DNA of 64,000 nt, from NCBI RefSeq assembly GCF_012972705.2, contig NZ_JABCSC020000005.1, positions 62,001 through 126,000 on the forward strand, written 5' to 3'. This stretch comes from Uliginosibacterium aquaticum. GTDB taxonomy: Bacteria > Pseudomonadota > Gammaproteobacteria > Burkholderiales > Rhodocyclaceae. Every line of letters begins with the position of its first letter. Position 1 is the first letter of the stretch. Shown here one piece after another: positions 1-8,132 of this stretch. Under the pieces are notes generated by a model. That model was not told the DNA's origin. It saw nothing but the letters and a program-made list of their open reading frames with translations, and did not search any database. Both the position numbers and the translations under genes were made by a program.

Positions 1-612
1 GCGATCATCGATGCAGAGGTCGGCACGCATGCCTACAGCGCTGAGCAGTGGCCCATCGTGCGCCGCATGATTCACGCCAATGCCGACTTCGAGTTCAACG
101 GCCTGACGGCCTTCCATCCGCAGGCGGTGGAGGCGGGCATCGCTGCAATGCTGGGCGGTGCTGCCGCGATGGTGGCGGATGTCGAGATGATCTGCTCTGG
201 ACTCTCGCGGCCGCGTCTGGCGCACTTTGGCATTCAGCCGCATCACTTCATCAGCGATCCGGATGTGATCGCCGCCGCCCAGTTGGCGGATACGACGCGG
301 GCCGTGCAGGCCATGCGCAAGGCGCAGCGCCTGGGTTTGCTGGAAGGGGCTATTGTCGGCATCGGTAATGCGCCCACGGCGCTGATCGAGTTGGTGCGCC
401 TGATCCGCGAAGAAGGCGTGCGTCCCGCGCTGGTCATCGGAATGCCGGTGGGCTTTGTGGCCGCAGCAGAGTCCAAGGCCTTGATGGCGGAAATCGATGC
501 TGTGCCGTGGATCGTGATCCGGGGCCGCAAAGGCGGTTCCACACTGGTGGTGGCGGCACTGCATGCCTTGCTGGCACTGGCCGAGGCCAGGCAGAAAGCC
601 CAGCATGAGTGA
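1..612 (+). CDS. cobH: Precorrin-8X methylmutase (5' partial)
   Basis: Moves the methyl group from C11 to C12 of precorrin-8X (or its cobalt form) to give hydrogenobyrinic/cobyrinic acid, in the cytoplasm. The open frame runs from base 1 with no start codon. The first visible residues AIIDAEVGTHAYSAEQW continue into the conserved family core, and about 203 residues are present against a usual 205-215, so only the N-terminus is lost. The stop overlaps the cbiD start (ATGAGTGA at 605-612), indicating translational coupling. It could equally be named cbiC; the cobalt status of the substrate cannot be read from the sequence. Confidence 0.93.
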   Translation, partial: AIIDAEVGTHAYSAEQWPIVRRMIHANADFEFNGLTAFHPQAVEAGIAAMLGGAAAMVADVEMICSGLSRPRLAHFGIQPHHFISDPDVIAAAQLADTTRAVQAMRKAQRLGLLEGAIVGIGNAPTALIELVRLIREEGVRPALVIGMPVGFVAAAESKALMAEIDAVPWIVIRGRKGGSTLVVAALHALLALAEARQKAQHE

Positions 613-1831
613 GGCCACGGGCGCCTCGCCCAAACCGCGCGGCACGCGTACCGGTTTCACGACCGGTGCCTGCTCTGCCGCTGCGGCGCGGGCGGCGGTT
701 CATGGGCTGATGCTGGGGGTGATCCCCGCGCGCATCGAGTCTCAATTGCCGAATGCGCAGCGTGTGGAGTTCGCCGTTTGTGAGCCTTACTGCCAGCCGC
801 CCGGCGAGGATGGCCGCGTCATGCTGGCGCGGGCAGTCGTCGTGAAGTTTGCGGGTGATGACCCGGACTGTACCGATGGCGCACGGCTCACGGCCGAGCT
901 GCAGCGCCTGCCCGGGCGTGCCGGCTGGATCGAGATTACCGGTGGAGCAGGGGTGGGTGTGGTGAGTCTGCCCGGGCTGGGGCTGCCGGTGGGGGAGGCT
1001 GCGATCAACCCCAAGCCGCGCGCCAATATCGAGGCCAATCTGCGAGAGGTGGCGGGCAGCCTGCTGGCACAGGACGGGCTGCGCGTGATCATCTCGGTGC
1101 CCGGCGGCGAGGAGATGGCGCGCAAGACACACAATGCGCGTCTGGGCATTCTCGGCGGCATCTCGATTCTCGGTACCACCGGCATCGTCAAGCCTTACAG
1201 CACTGCAGCCTGGCGCGCGAGCGTGGTGCAGGGCGTGCAACTGGCGGCCAGCCTCGGCCAGCGAAACGCGCGCTCGATCGTGGTGCTGACGACGGGCGGG
1301 CGCACCGAGCAGTTTGCCATGCGTGAATACGCCGATCTGGCGCCGGGCGCCTTTGTGCAGATGGGGGACTTCCTGCGCTATGCGCTGGACGAAGCCGCTG
1401 TGCGCGGCATCCGCCAGGTGGTGATCGCCGCCATGGTGGGCAAACTGACCAAGATCGCCCAGGGCGAGACCATCACCCACGCCAACCGGGCCGAGGTGGA
1501 CACCCGTCTGCTGGCCGGGTTGGCCGCCGGGATTGGCGCCAGTGCCGAGGATTGCGCGGAGATTGAAGCCAATCCGACCGCCCGTTTCGCGGCTGAGCGC
1601 ATGGCCGAGCGCGGGCTGCATCTTGCCTTTCATCAGGCGCTGGCCGAACGCACCGTGCATACCTTGTGCGACCCGCAGGTGGGGCGCTACGCCGGCCGCT
1701 TCTCGCTGCAGGTGCTGGTATGTGATTTCGATGGCCAGAAAATCTGCGCAGCGCGCTCCGCCGCCGCCGATCCGCAGCTGGCCAATCTGCCGCTGCAGCC
1801 AGTAGCGGCCGATGACGAGGAGCAGGACTGA
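605..1831 (+). CDS. cbiD: Cobalt-precorrin-5B (C1)-methyltransferase CbiD
   Basis: Transfers a methyl group from SAM to C1 of cobalt-precorrin-5B, the step of the anaerobic (early cobalt) B12 route that replaces CobF. 408 residues, the usual length. The N-terminus carries the diagnostic TGFTTGACSAAAARAA segment, followed by the GGAGVG and GTTGIV glycine-rich motifs. An in-frame ATG at 563 would add 14 residues inside cobH; ATG 605 is chosen because it overlaps the cobH stop. CbiD is normally a marker of the oxygen-independent pathway, which matters for interpreting the BluB fusion downstream. Confidence 0.95.
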   Translation: MSEATGASPKPRGTRTGFTTGACSAAAARAAVHGLMLGVIPARIESQLPNAQRVEFAVCEPYCQPPGEDGRVMLARAVVVKFAGDDPDCTDGARLTAELQRLPGRAGWIEITGGAGVGVVSLPGLGLPVGEAAINPKPRANIEANLREVAGSLLAQDGLRVIISVPGGEEMARKTHNARLGILGGISILGTTGIVKPYSTAAWRASVVQGVQLAASLGQRNARSIVVLTTGGRTEQFAMREYADLAPGAFVQMGDFLRYALDEAAVRGIRQVVIAAMVGKLTKIAQGETITHANRAEVDTRLLAGLAAGIGASAEDCAEIEANPTARFAAERMAERGLHLAFHQALAERTVHTLCDPQVGRYAGRFSLQVLVCDFDGQKICAARSAAADPQLANLPLQPVAADDEEQD

Positions 1832-1835
1832 AACC

Positions 1836-3179
1836 ATGAATGACGTGTCGTGTAATACCGTGGCGCGCGATCCCTTGCCGTGCCGCGTGATCGGGGTGCT
1901 GGATGATGGCGCGGCCAGCCTGGCGTCTCCCGCGCTGGCCCACCTGCGTGCCGCGCAGTTGGTGATTGGCGCACCGCGAACCCTGGCTTTGTTCGAGGAC
2001 GAAATCGCGCCCGATGCCGAGCGCCATGTGCTGGGCGCCTTGCCCGAGGTTGTGGAGCGCATTCGCCTCGCCCGTGAGGCGAATCAGGCGGTGGTCCTGC
2101 TCGCCACCGGCGATCCGCTGTGCCATGGCATCGCGGCTTACCTGGCGGCGCGCTTGTGTCTGCAGGCCATCGAGGTGATGCCCAATGTATCCACTCTGCA
2201 GCTGGCCTGCGCACGTGTTGGCCTGCCCTGGGCGGATGCCCGCATCGTATCGATCCATGCCCGCGATGCCGGCGAGTGGCTGCCGGGTGCGCCACCTGGC
2301 CACGGCCTGTATGAACTGGCGCAGGCTTTGCGCCAGCATGATCGCTTGCTGGTGCTGACCAGCCCCGCCAATACCCCGGATCGGGTCGCCCGGCTGCTGT
2401 TGGCGGAGGGACTGGGTGAGGATTTCGAGCTGGCCGTGGCTGAGCGCCTGAACCAGGCCGGCGAGCGGGTACAGGCTGATCTGCGCCCAGCAGATGCAGC
2501 CAGGATGCAGTTTGCAGACCCCAATGTGCTGTTGCTGTGGCGAGTGCGCGAGCGTCGCCAGCTGGTGCGTTTCGGCCTGATGGACGCGGCCTATGCCCAG
2601 CGCCAGCCGGAGAAGGGCCTGATCACCAAGCAGGAGGTGCGGGCCGTATCACTCGCTCGCATGCAGTTACGGGCCGATAGCCTGGTGTGGGACATCGGCG
2701 CCGGCAGCGGCTCGGTGGGTCTGGAAGCTGCGCGTCTGTGTCCGCAGGGGCATGTGTGGGCGATCGAGAAAAATCCGGATGACTACCTGATCGCGGCGCA
2801 GAACCGGGCAGCCTTCGGGGTCAGCAATCACAGCCTGGTGCAGGGGCGGGCGCCGCAGTATCTCGATCAGTGGCCAGACCCGGATGCGGTGTTCATTGGC
2901 GGCTCCGGCGGCGAGTTGGCTGCGCTGATCAGCCTGTGTCTGCAGCGCCTGCGCCCAGCCGGCTGGCTGGTGATGAATTTCGTGACCCTGGAAAACCTCA
3001 CTGTTGCGACCCAGACCCTGACGGCAGCAGGCGCCGTCTGGGATGTGCTGCAACTGCAGGCGGCGCGCAGCAAACCGATTCTCGCCATGCACAGGATGGC
3101 GGCAGAGAACCCGGTGTGGATCGTGTGCGCCCGGCAGGGCGACGCGCAAATGGACAAGGAAATGATGGATGGTGAATGA
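1836..3179 (+). CDS. cobL: Precorrin-6Y C5,15-methyltransferase (CbiE-CbiT fusion)
   Basis: Bifunctional enzyme that methylates C5 and C15 of the corrin ring and decarboxylates the C12 acetate side chain. 447 residues: an N-terminal CbiE-type tetrapyrrole methylase (about 8-210; VIGVLDDG, LLATGDPLCHG) and a C-terminal CbiT-type class I methyltransferase (about 225-430) with the SAM-binding motif DIGAGSGSVGLEAARL. The start is ATG 1836, 4 bases after the cbiD stop; ATG 1812 is an alternative. The 3' end overlaps cobI by 11 bases. The fused architecture is the CobL type although CbiD is also present, so the operon mixes both naming schemes. Confidence 0.93.
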   Translation: MNDVSCNTVARDPLPCRVIGVLDDGAASLASPALAHLRAAQLVIGAPRTLALFEDEIAPDAERHVLGALPEVVERIRLAREANQAVVLLATGDPLCHGIAAYLAARLCLQAIEVMPNVSTLQLACARVGLPWADARIVSIHARDAGEWLPGAPPGHGLYELAQALRQHDRLLVLTSPANTPDRVARLLLAEGLGEDFELAVAERLNQAGERVQADLRPADAARMQFADPNVLLLWRVRERRQLVRFGLMDAAYAQRQPEKGLITKQEVRAVSLARMQLRADSLVWDIGAGSGSVGLEAARLCPQGHVWAIEKNPDDYLIAAQNRAAFGVSNHSLVQGRAPQYLDQWPDPDAVFIGGSGGELAALISLCLQRLRPAGWLVMNFVTLENLTVATQTLTAAGAVWDVLQLQAARSKPILAMHRMAAENPVWIVCARQGDAQMDKEMMDGE

Positions 3180-3981
3180 AGCTTCACGCATGGGCACGCT
3201 ATACGGGCTCAGCCTGGGCCCGGGCGATCCTGGCCTGATCACGCGGCGGGCCTGGCAGTTGCTGGAGAGGCGCGATGCGCTATGGGTCTATCCCACGCGC
3301 AGCAGCAAGTCGCCCAGCTATGCTTACGACATTGTTGGGCGGGCTGGCCTGCTGCCGCCGGCTGAGCATCAGGCGCTGCTGTTTCCGATGACGCATGATG
3401 CCGAGAAGCTGGTGCGCAGCTGGGAACGTGCGGCTGATTACGTGCTGCCGCGTCTGCGGGCCGGGCAGGATGTGATGTTCCTGGTGGAGGGGGACGCCAG
3501 TACCTATGCGACCTTCGGCCATCTGGTGCGCAGTTTGCGGGCGCGCGAGGAAGGCCTGGCGGTGGAGGTGGTGGCGGGGGTGAATTCCTTCAGCGCCGCC
3601 AGTGCGGCACTGGCTCGCCCCTTGTGCGAGCAGGACGATACGGTGGCCATCGTGCCCGCCGCCTATGGTGTGAGCGCGATCGATCGTCTGCTGGACGATT
3701 TCGATTCGCTGGTGCTGCTCAAGGTCAAACCCCTGATCGAAGATCTCCTCGACTGGCTGGAGGCGCGTGAGCTGCTCGCGGGTGCCAGCCTCATCGAACG
3801 CTGCGGGGCGCCTGACGAACGCATCCTGCGTGGAGAGGAGATGCTCGCTTTGCGTGGCAGCACAGTCAGCTATCTGTCGCTGATGCTGGTGCATAGCCCG
3901 CACCGGATTCGTGGCGAGCGAATCCGGGGCTGCCTGAAGAAAAACACTCGCCAGGCGCAAGCCGCTGGGGCGCCGGCATGA
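3169..3981 (+). CDS. cobI: Precorrin-2 C20-methyltransferase
   Basis: SAM-dependent C20 methylation of (cobalt-)precorrin-2, the first committed step toward the corrin ring. 270 residues with the tetrapyrrole methylase fold: GLSLGPGDPGLIT near the N-terminus, FLVEGDASTYATF (substrate loop) and VVAGVNSFSAASA. ATG 3169 has AAGGA about 9 bases upstream; ATG 3190 would give a protein beginning MGTLYG. It overlaps cobL upstream and cbiG downstream (ATGA at 3978-3981). Orthologous to cbiL; sequence alone does not say whether the substrate carries cobalt. Confidence 0.93.
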   Translation: MVNEASRMGTLYGLSLGPGDPGLITRRAWQLLERRDALWVYPTRSSKSPSYAYDIVGRAGLLPPAEHQALLFPMTHDAEKLVRSWERAADYVLPRLRAGQDVMFLVEGDASTYATFGHLVRSLRAREEGLAVEVVAGVNSFSAASAALARPLCEQDDTVAIVPAAYGVSAIDRLLDDFDSLVLLKVKPLIEDLLDWLEARELLAGASLIERCGAPDERILRGEEMLALRGSTVSYLSLMLVHSPHRIRGERIRGCLKKNTRQAQAAGAPA

Positions 3982-4739
3982 GCACGATGGATTCTGTGTC
4001 TCCGGTATTGCCGCGGCTGGTGCTGGTGGCGATCACCCGCCATGGTGCGGCCCAGGCCGCCAGGCTCGCCGCAGCCCTGCCGCTGGCCGAGCTGTGCGTG
4101 GCGGCAAAGTTTGGTGAAGCGCTGGAAGGTTTGCCGAATCGCGTGCACAGCTACACCGGCGCGTTTCGCGACGAAATCGCAGCGCTGTTTGCGGGTTACG
4201 ACCAGATCGTTTTCTTTGTTTCGCTCGGCGCCGTGGTGCGCCTGATCGCCCCGCACCTCAAGAACAAGGATGAAGACCCTGGCGTGCTGGTGATCGATGA
4301 CGCTGGCCAGTTCGTGATTCCGGTGCTCTCGGGCCATGTGGGCGGCGCCAACGCGATGGCCGAGACCATCGCCGCCTTGCTGGGCGCGGCGCCGGTACTG
4401 ACCACCGCTTCCGACGTAGGCAAGACCATTCCGGTCGACATCCTTGGCCGCGAGCTTGGCTGGCGCGTTGAGGCTCCGAAAATCAATATCACCCGGGTGT
4501 CGGCAGCGGTAGTCAATGAGGAACCCGTGGCCTTCGTGCAGGAGGCTGGCTCCCCGCACTGGTGGACCCGGCCCACGCCGGTGCCGCCCAACATCCATCT
4601 GTATCCGCGTTTTGCCGATGTGCCGCTCGAGCGCTATGGCGCCGTGCTGTGGGTGACCCATGGCGAGATCGCGCCCGCGCAGTGGGAAGCCCTCAGCGAG
4701 CGGCTGGTGGTCTATCGCCCGCCGCTGGGGGGCGCATGA
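3978..4739 (+). CDS. cbiG: CbiG N-terminal and central domains (short CbiG)
   Basis: CbiG opens the C20 delta-lactone of cobalt-precorrin-5A and releases acetaldehyde in the anaerobic pathway. Only 253 residues are present, against about 340-350 for a three-domain CbiG. I see the N-terminal domain (about 12-125; AITRHG, FFVSLGAVVRLIAP, SGHVGGAN) and the central domain (about 130-235; TTASDVGKTIPVD), and then the gene stops. The usual C-terminal CobE-like domain is encoded as the first part of the next gene, which starts within this stop codon (ATGA at 4736-4739). Confidence 0.9.
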   Translation: MSTMDSVSPVLPRLVLVAITRHGAAQAARLAAALPLAELCVAAKFGEALEGLPNRVHSYTGAFRDEIAALFAGYDQIVFFVSLGAVVRLIAPHLKNKDEDPGVLVIDDAGQFVIPVLSGHVGGANAMAETIAALLGAAPVLTTASDVGKTIPVDILGRELGWRVEAPKINITRVSAAVVNEEPVAFVQEAGSPHWWTRPTPVPPNIHLYPRFADVPLERYGAVLWVTHGEIAPAQWEALSERLVVYRPPLGGA

Positions 4740-5830
4740 AAGTCGCCATCGGTCTGGGCTGCGATCGCGGCACGCCGCAGGCAACACTTGAGCGTGCGGT
4801 GGATGAGGCCCTCGAGATGGCCGGCGCCGTGGCCGATGAAGTCGTGGCGCTGGCCAGCATCACGCTCAAGGCTGACGAAGCCGGGCTGCTGGCTTTGGCA
4901 CAGGCGCGCGGTTGGCCCTTGTGCTTCTATCCGCCGGCGCTGCTGGCCGAAGTGGAGGTGCCCAATCCCTCGGAAACGGTGCGGCATTACACCGGCACAC
5001 CCTCGGTGAGCGAAGCGGCGGCCTTGCTCGCGGCGCAGGCTGCCGATGCGCGAGCCCTGCGGGTCGAGAAGCATCGCGTGAAGGGGGCGGATGGGCGGAA
5101 TGCCACGGTCTCGGTGGCCGCAGTAGGTGCCGAGCGCATCCTCTTCGATCATCAGGCTCGCCAGTCGGCACATGCGCTGCTGGCTGCGCGGCGCGACATG
5201 CGTCATTTCCAGAGCGGCTGCAGCATCGATGCGGCAACCCGCGAGCGCCTGGCCGCAGCCTTGATGCAGGCACCCTCGGTTGGCCTGATGCAGCCCTGGC
5301 GTGTGCTGCGCATCAGCGACGATGCATTGCGCGCACGCCTGGCTGACTGCGTGAGCGCCGAGTGCGAGCGCACTGCGCAGGCCTTGGGAGCACGCGAAGA
5401 GGCCTTCCGTGCGCTCAAGGTGGAGGGCGTGCGCGAGTGCGCCGAGCTGTGGGTAGTGCTGCTGGCGCCGGATGACGGCACCGTGTTCGGCCGCCGCACG
5501 ATGCCGCAGGAAATGGCCTGGTGTTCGGTTGGCGCGGCGGTGCAGAACCTGTGGCTGGCCGCCCGCGCAGAGAACCTGGGCTTGGGCTGGGTATCGCTGT
5601 TCGAGCCGGCGGAGCTGGCCGGGTTGTTGCAGTTGCCGCCGGGCGCCCAGGCTCTGGGCCTGCTGTGCATCGGCCCGGTGGCGAGCTTTTATCCGGCACC
5701 GATGCTGAGCCTTGCCGACTGGCGCCAGCCACGCGATGCCGCCGCATTGTTCGGCGAGAACCGCTGGGCATTTTCCGAAGATTCCGCGGCGGATGCCTGT
5801 GCATCTGCCGGGCCATTGAAGCAGGAGTAG
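4736..5830 (+). CDS. bluB: CobE/CbiG-C domain fused to BluB (5,6-dimethylbenzimidazole synthase)
   Basis: 364 residues in two parts. Residues 1-128 are a CobE/CbiG C-terminal domain (IGLGCDRGTP, SITLKADEAGLLALA, VPNPSETVRHYTGTPSVSEA). Residues about 138-345 are BluB, a nitroreductase-fold flavoenzyme that cleaves FMNH2 with oxygen to form the lower B12 ligand 5,6-dimethylbenzimidazole; visible BluB motifs are RRDMRHF (the Asp at 154 sits where BluB has its catalytic Asp), APSVGLMQPWR, DDGTVFGRRTMP, NLWLAARAENLGLGWVSLF and FYPAPML. The start ATG 4736 lies in the cbiG stop; an upstream in-frame extension to 4562 lies inside cbiG and is rejected. No stop or frameshift separates the two domains, so the fusion looks real. 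Confidence 0.92.
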   Translation: MKVAIGLGCDRGTPQATLERAVDEALEMAGAVADEVVALASITLKADEAGLLALAQARGWPLCFYPPALLAEVEVPNPSETVRHYTGTPSVSEAAALLAAQAADARALRVEKHRVKGADGRNATVSVAAVGAERILFDHQARQSAHALLAARRDMRHFQSGCSIDAATRERLAAALMQAPSVGLMQPWRVLRISDDALRARLADCVSAECERTAQALGAREEAFRALKVEGVRECAELWVVLLAPDDGTVFGRRTMPQEMAWCSVGAAVQNLWLAARAENLGLGWVSLFEPAELAGLLQLPPGAQALGLLCIGPVASFYPAPMLSLADWRQPRDAAALFGENRWAFSEDSAADACASAGPLKQE

Positions 5831-5832
5831 TG

Positions 5833-6837
5833 ATGCAGTCCGCAATTCAAACCGAGGGCGCTACGGGCGCCGGCAAGATCATGCTGGTGGGTATCGGCCC
5901 TGGCAGCGTGGAACACATGACTGGCCGTGCCCGGGCGGCGATCGCCGAGGCCGATACGATCATTGGATACGTCACCTACATCAAGCTGGTGGCCGATCTG
6001 ATCGAAGGCAAGGAAGTCATCCGCAAGAGCATGACCGAAGAGCTCGATCGCGCCATCGAGGCGCTGGAGCGTGCGCGCGCGGGCAAGAAAGTGGCGCTGG
6101 TGTCCTCGGGAGACGCCGGCGTCTACGGCATGGCCGGGCCCACCTACGAGGTGTTGTTTCAGGCCGGATGGACGCCGGACTCGGGCATCGAGGTCGAAAT
6201 CGTGCCGGGGGCGTCGGCGATCAACAGTTGTGCGGCCCGGGTGGGGGCGCCGCTGACCCATGATTTCTGTGCCATTTCCCTGTCGGACCTGCTCACCCCC
6301 TGGCCGGTCATCGCGCGACGCCTGGACGCCGCCGCTGCCGCCGATTTCGTGGTGGCGCTGTACAACCCCCGCAGCGGACGACGCACACGCCAGATCACCG
6401 AGGCGCAGCGCCTGTTCCTGCGCCATCGGCGGCCTGAAACGCCGGTGGCCATCGTCAAGAGTGCCTACCGGCGCCGCGAAAACATCGTTTTCACGACCCT
6501 GGCGCAGATGGTGGACGCTGACATCGGCATGCTCAGCACGGTGCTGATCGGCAACAGCAGCACCTTCGTGCGTCATGGCTGCATGGTCACGCCGCGCGGC
6601 TATGCCAACAAATACGATCTTGCGCAAGGCTGCACACACGAAGGAGAGAAGGCCGGGCGTTCGCTGTCGACCGGGCTGCTCGGCTGGCTGCAGAACTTGC
6701 AGGCGGATGTGGCAGACGGTATCTCACTGGAGGAGCTGGCCCGGCGCCATCGCCTGCCACTCGAATACCTGCGCGACACGCTCGCCGAGCCGCTACCGGA
6801 GGCGCTTGAGGCCGTCTCAGAGGAGGGCGGTGAATGA
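5833..6837 (+). CDS. cobJ: Precorrin-3B C17-methyltransferase with C-terminal extension
   Basis: Ring-contracting C17 methyltransferase (CobJ/CbiH). 334 residues against about 240-260 for a stand-alone enzyme. Residues 1-262 carry the fold: MLVGIGPGSVEHMT, VSSGDAGVYGMAG, VPGASAINSCAARVGAPL and YNPRSGRRT. The last 70 or so residues are extra and include a short helical segment (SLEELARRHRLPLEYLRDTL) that looks like a helix-turn-helix or small helical bundle, with no metal-ligand cysteines. ATG 5833 follows GCAGGAG. The stop overlaps the ferredoxin start (ATGA at 6834). The function of the tail is unknown to me. Confidence 0.92.
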   Translation: MQSAIQTEGATGAGKIMLVGIGPGSVEHMTGRARAAIAEADTIIGYVTYIKLVADLIEGKEVIRKSMTEELDRAIEALERARAGKKVALVSSGDAGVYGMAGPTYEVLFQAGWTPDSGIEVEIVPGASAINSCAARVGAPLTHDFCAISLSDLLTPWPVIARRLDAAAAADFVVALYNPRSGRRTRQITEAQRLFLRHRRPETPVAIVKSAYRRRENIVFTTLAQMVDADIGMLSTVLIGNSSTFVRHGCMVTPRGYANKYDLAQGCTHEGEKAGRSLSTGLLGWLQNLQADVADGISLEELARRHRLPLEYLRDTLAEPLPEALEAVSEEGGE

Positions 6838-7220
6838 GTAGCCAGGAGAAGGATACGGTCGTGGTGAAACCGCGCATTGCTGACTATGGACGCCACCTGC
6901 TGGTGTGCACCGGCCCCCGCTGTGCGCAGGATGGCGCAGCACAAGCCTTGTTCGACAGCCTGGGCGAGAAACTCAAGGCTGCCGGGCTCGATAGCGGGCC
7001 GCTGCGCGTCAAGCGCAGCCGGGTCAGCTGCTTTGCGGCCTGCAAAGGCGGGCCGATCCTGTGTGTGCAGCCAGATGGCACCTGGTATTACCAGGTCACG
7101 CCGGAGAACATGGATCGCATCATCACTGAGCATCTCGCGGGTGGCCGCTCCGTCAGCGAACTGGTGTTCCACCAAGGCCCGTGTTCCCCGCCTGCCGGAG
7201 GTGGTGAGCTCATGGAGTAG
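6834..7220 (+). CDS. Thioredoxin-like [2Fe-2S] ferredoxin, last gene of the cobalamin operon
   Basis: 128 residues. Four cysteines, Cys25-x4-Cys30 and Cys66-x3-Cys70 (LLVCTGPRC and SCFAACKGG), match the thioredoxin-like [2Fe-2S] ferredoxin family, with a fifth Cys at 77. Family knowledge: such ferredoxins transfer single electrons, and related ones occur in other B12 operons. Inference: it donates electrons to a step of corrin synthesis, such as ring contraction by the adjacent CobJ or cobalt reduction. Its 4-base overlap with cobJ supports co-translation. The partner enzyme is not shown by sequence. Confidence 0.82.
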   Translation: MSSQEKDTVVVKPRIADYGRHLLVCTGPRCAQDGAAQALFDSLGEKLKAAGLDSGPLRVKRSRVSCFAACKGGPILCVQPDGTWYYQVTPENMDRIITEHLAGGRSVSELVFHQGPCSPPAGGGELME

Positions 7221-7252
7221 AGAGGAGGCCTCTGGGGTCTTCCGGAGCAAAG

Positions 7253-7281
7253 CTGTAAGCCCGCTGTTTGCGGGCTTACAG
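7253..7281. terminator. Perfect 12-bp inverted repeat between the cobalamin operon and tRNA-Leu
   Basis: CTGTAAGCCCGC and GCGGGCTTACAG flank a 5-base loop (TGTTT). It lies 32 bases after the last cob-operon stop and 30 bases past the tRNA 3' end, so it can serve either strand. No uridine tract follows on either side, so intrinsic termination is possible but not certain. Confidence 0.55.
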
Positions 7282-7311
7282 TCATGACCTGATGCGATGC
7301 GTTTTTAAGCT

Positions 7312-7396
7312 TGGTGCCCGGGACGGGAATCGAACCCGTACAGCTTGCGCCGAGGGATTTTAAGTCCCTTGTGTCTACCAGTTTCACCACCCGGGC
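7312..7396 (-). tRNA. tRNA-Leu (anticodon UAA)
   Basis: Reading the minus strand: acceptor stem GCCCGGG pairs with CCCGGGC before an encoded CCA. The D arm contains TGGTGAAACTGGTAGACAC; the anticodon stem-loop has TAA after ACT; a variable arm typical of class II leucine tRNAs follows; the T arm contains GGTTCGATTCC. Length is 85 nt with CCA. A TAGAAT hexamer lies 10 bases upstream (7407-7412), followed by a GC-rich discriminator as in stringently controlled stable-RNA promoters; I found no clear -35. Confidence 0.97.
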
Positions 7397-7447
7397 AGGG
7401 CGCCGAATTCTAACCCGAAAGCTTGGTCTGGCTGGCTTTGCAGGGGA

Positions 7448-8068
7448 TTATTTGTCGGCCCTTGGTAGGCTCATGTCACGGCTGTGTGCTATCAGGCGAA
7501 GGGCCAGTCCGAACAGGAACAGGGCCCAGTGGGTGACCCGGTCTGCCGCGCCGAGATGTGCCGCGCCGTAGAGCATGACTGCGACAAGGATGGAGACCGT
7601 GCCGTAGAAGTCGCGATGCAGGATGAAGGGGACTTCATTCACCATCATGTCGCGCACGAGACCTCCGCCCACCGCAGTGATGAAGCCGAGGAAGGCGACG
7701 CCGAACAGGTTCAGCTCCAGCCCGATGCCGACTTGAGCGCCGGCAATGCTGAAGGCGACCAAGCCGATTGAGTCCGCAATGATGAAGGCGCGGCGCAGGA
7801 AGAGCTGGCTGTGGCGATGCAGTTTGATCAGCCAGGCGACGCTCAGGGTGGCAAAGCAGGCCATGACTGGACTGGCGTTGATGAAGACGAGGGGCATGCG
7901 GCCGATCAGGGCGTCGCGCAGGAGGCCGCCACCAATCGCTGTGAGGAGCGCCAGGATGGTGATGCCGAGAATGTCAAACTGCTTGTGGGCGCCGATCAGG
8001 TAGCCGGAGATCGAGAACGAGACCGTGCCGATCAGATAGAGCCAGTCGAAGGAAATCAGGTTGTCCAT
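7448..8068 (-). CDS. TRIC / YicG-type (UPF0126) membrane protein
   Basis: 206 residues, with about seven hydrophobic segments. Two copies of the family signature are visible, TAIGGGLLRD and TAVGGGLVRD, about 85 residues apart, the internal duplication characteristic of the UPF0126/TRIC family. Bacterial members have been described as trimeric cation channels, and some are annotated as glycine transporters; the substrate here cannot be told. It lies downstream of minE on the same strand but is separated by a terminator, so it is probably a separate unit. Confidence 0.85.
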   Translation of the reverse strand: MDNLISFDWLYLIGTVSFSISGYLIGAHKQFDILGITILALLTAIGGGLLRDALIGRMPLVFINASPVMACFATLSVAWLIKLHRHSQLFLRRAFIIADSIGLVAFSIAGAQVGIGLELNLFGVAFLGFITAVGGGLVRDMMVNEVPFILHRDFYGTVSILVAVMLYGAAHLGAADRVTHWALFLFGLALRLIAHSRDMSLPRADK

Positions 8069-8087
8069 GGCATGGCCGTAAATGAAA

Positions 8088-8108
8088 CTGCCCGGCAGTG
8101 CCGGGCAG
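8088..8108 (-). terminator. Rho-independent terminator of minCDE
   Basis: CTGCCCGG and CCGGGCAG flank a 5-base loop. On the minus strand TTTCATTT follows the stem. It sits 25 bases after the minE stop. Confidence 0.7.
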
Positions 8109-8132
8109 CATGGGTGTGGCAGGGAGCAGGGA

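Noticed and set aside
434-2062. Long minus-strand frame (542 codons) through the cbiD region
   Set aside because: Antisense shadow of cobH-cbiD-cobL, with no family resemblance and the composition of a third-position shadow.
7088-7390. Minus-strand 100-codon frame beginning MVKLVDTRDLKSLG
   Set aside because: It is a translation of the tRNA-Leu gene itself, a well-known false ORF; the tRNA structure explains the sequence.
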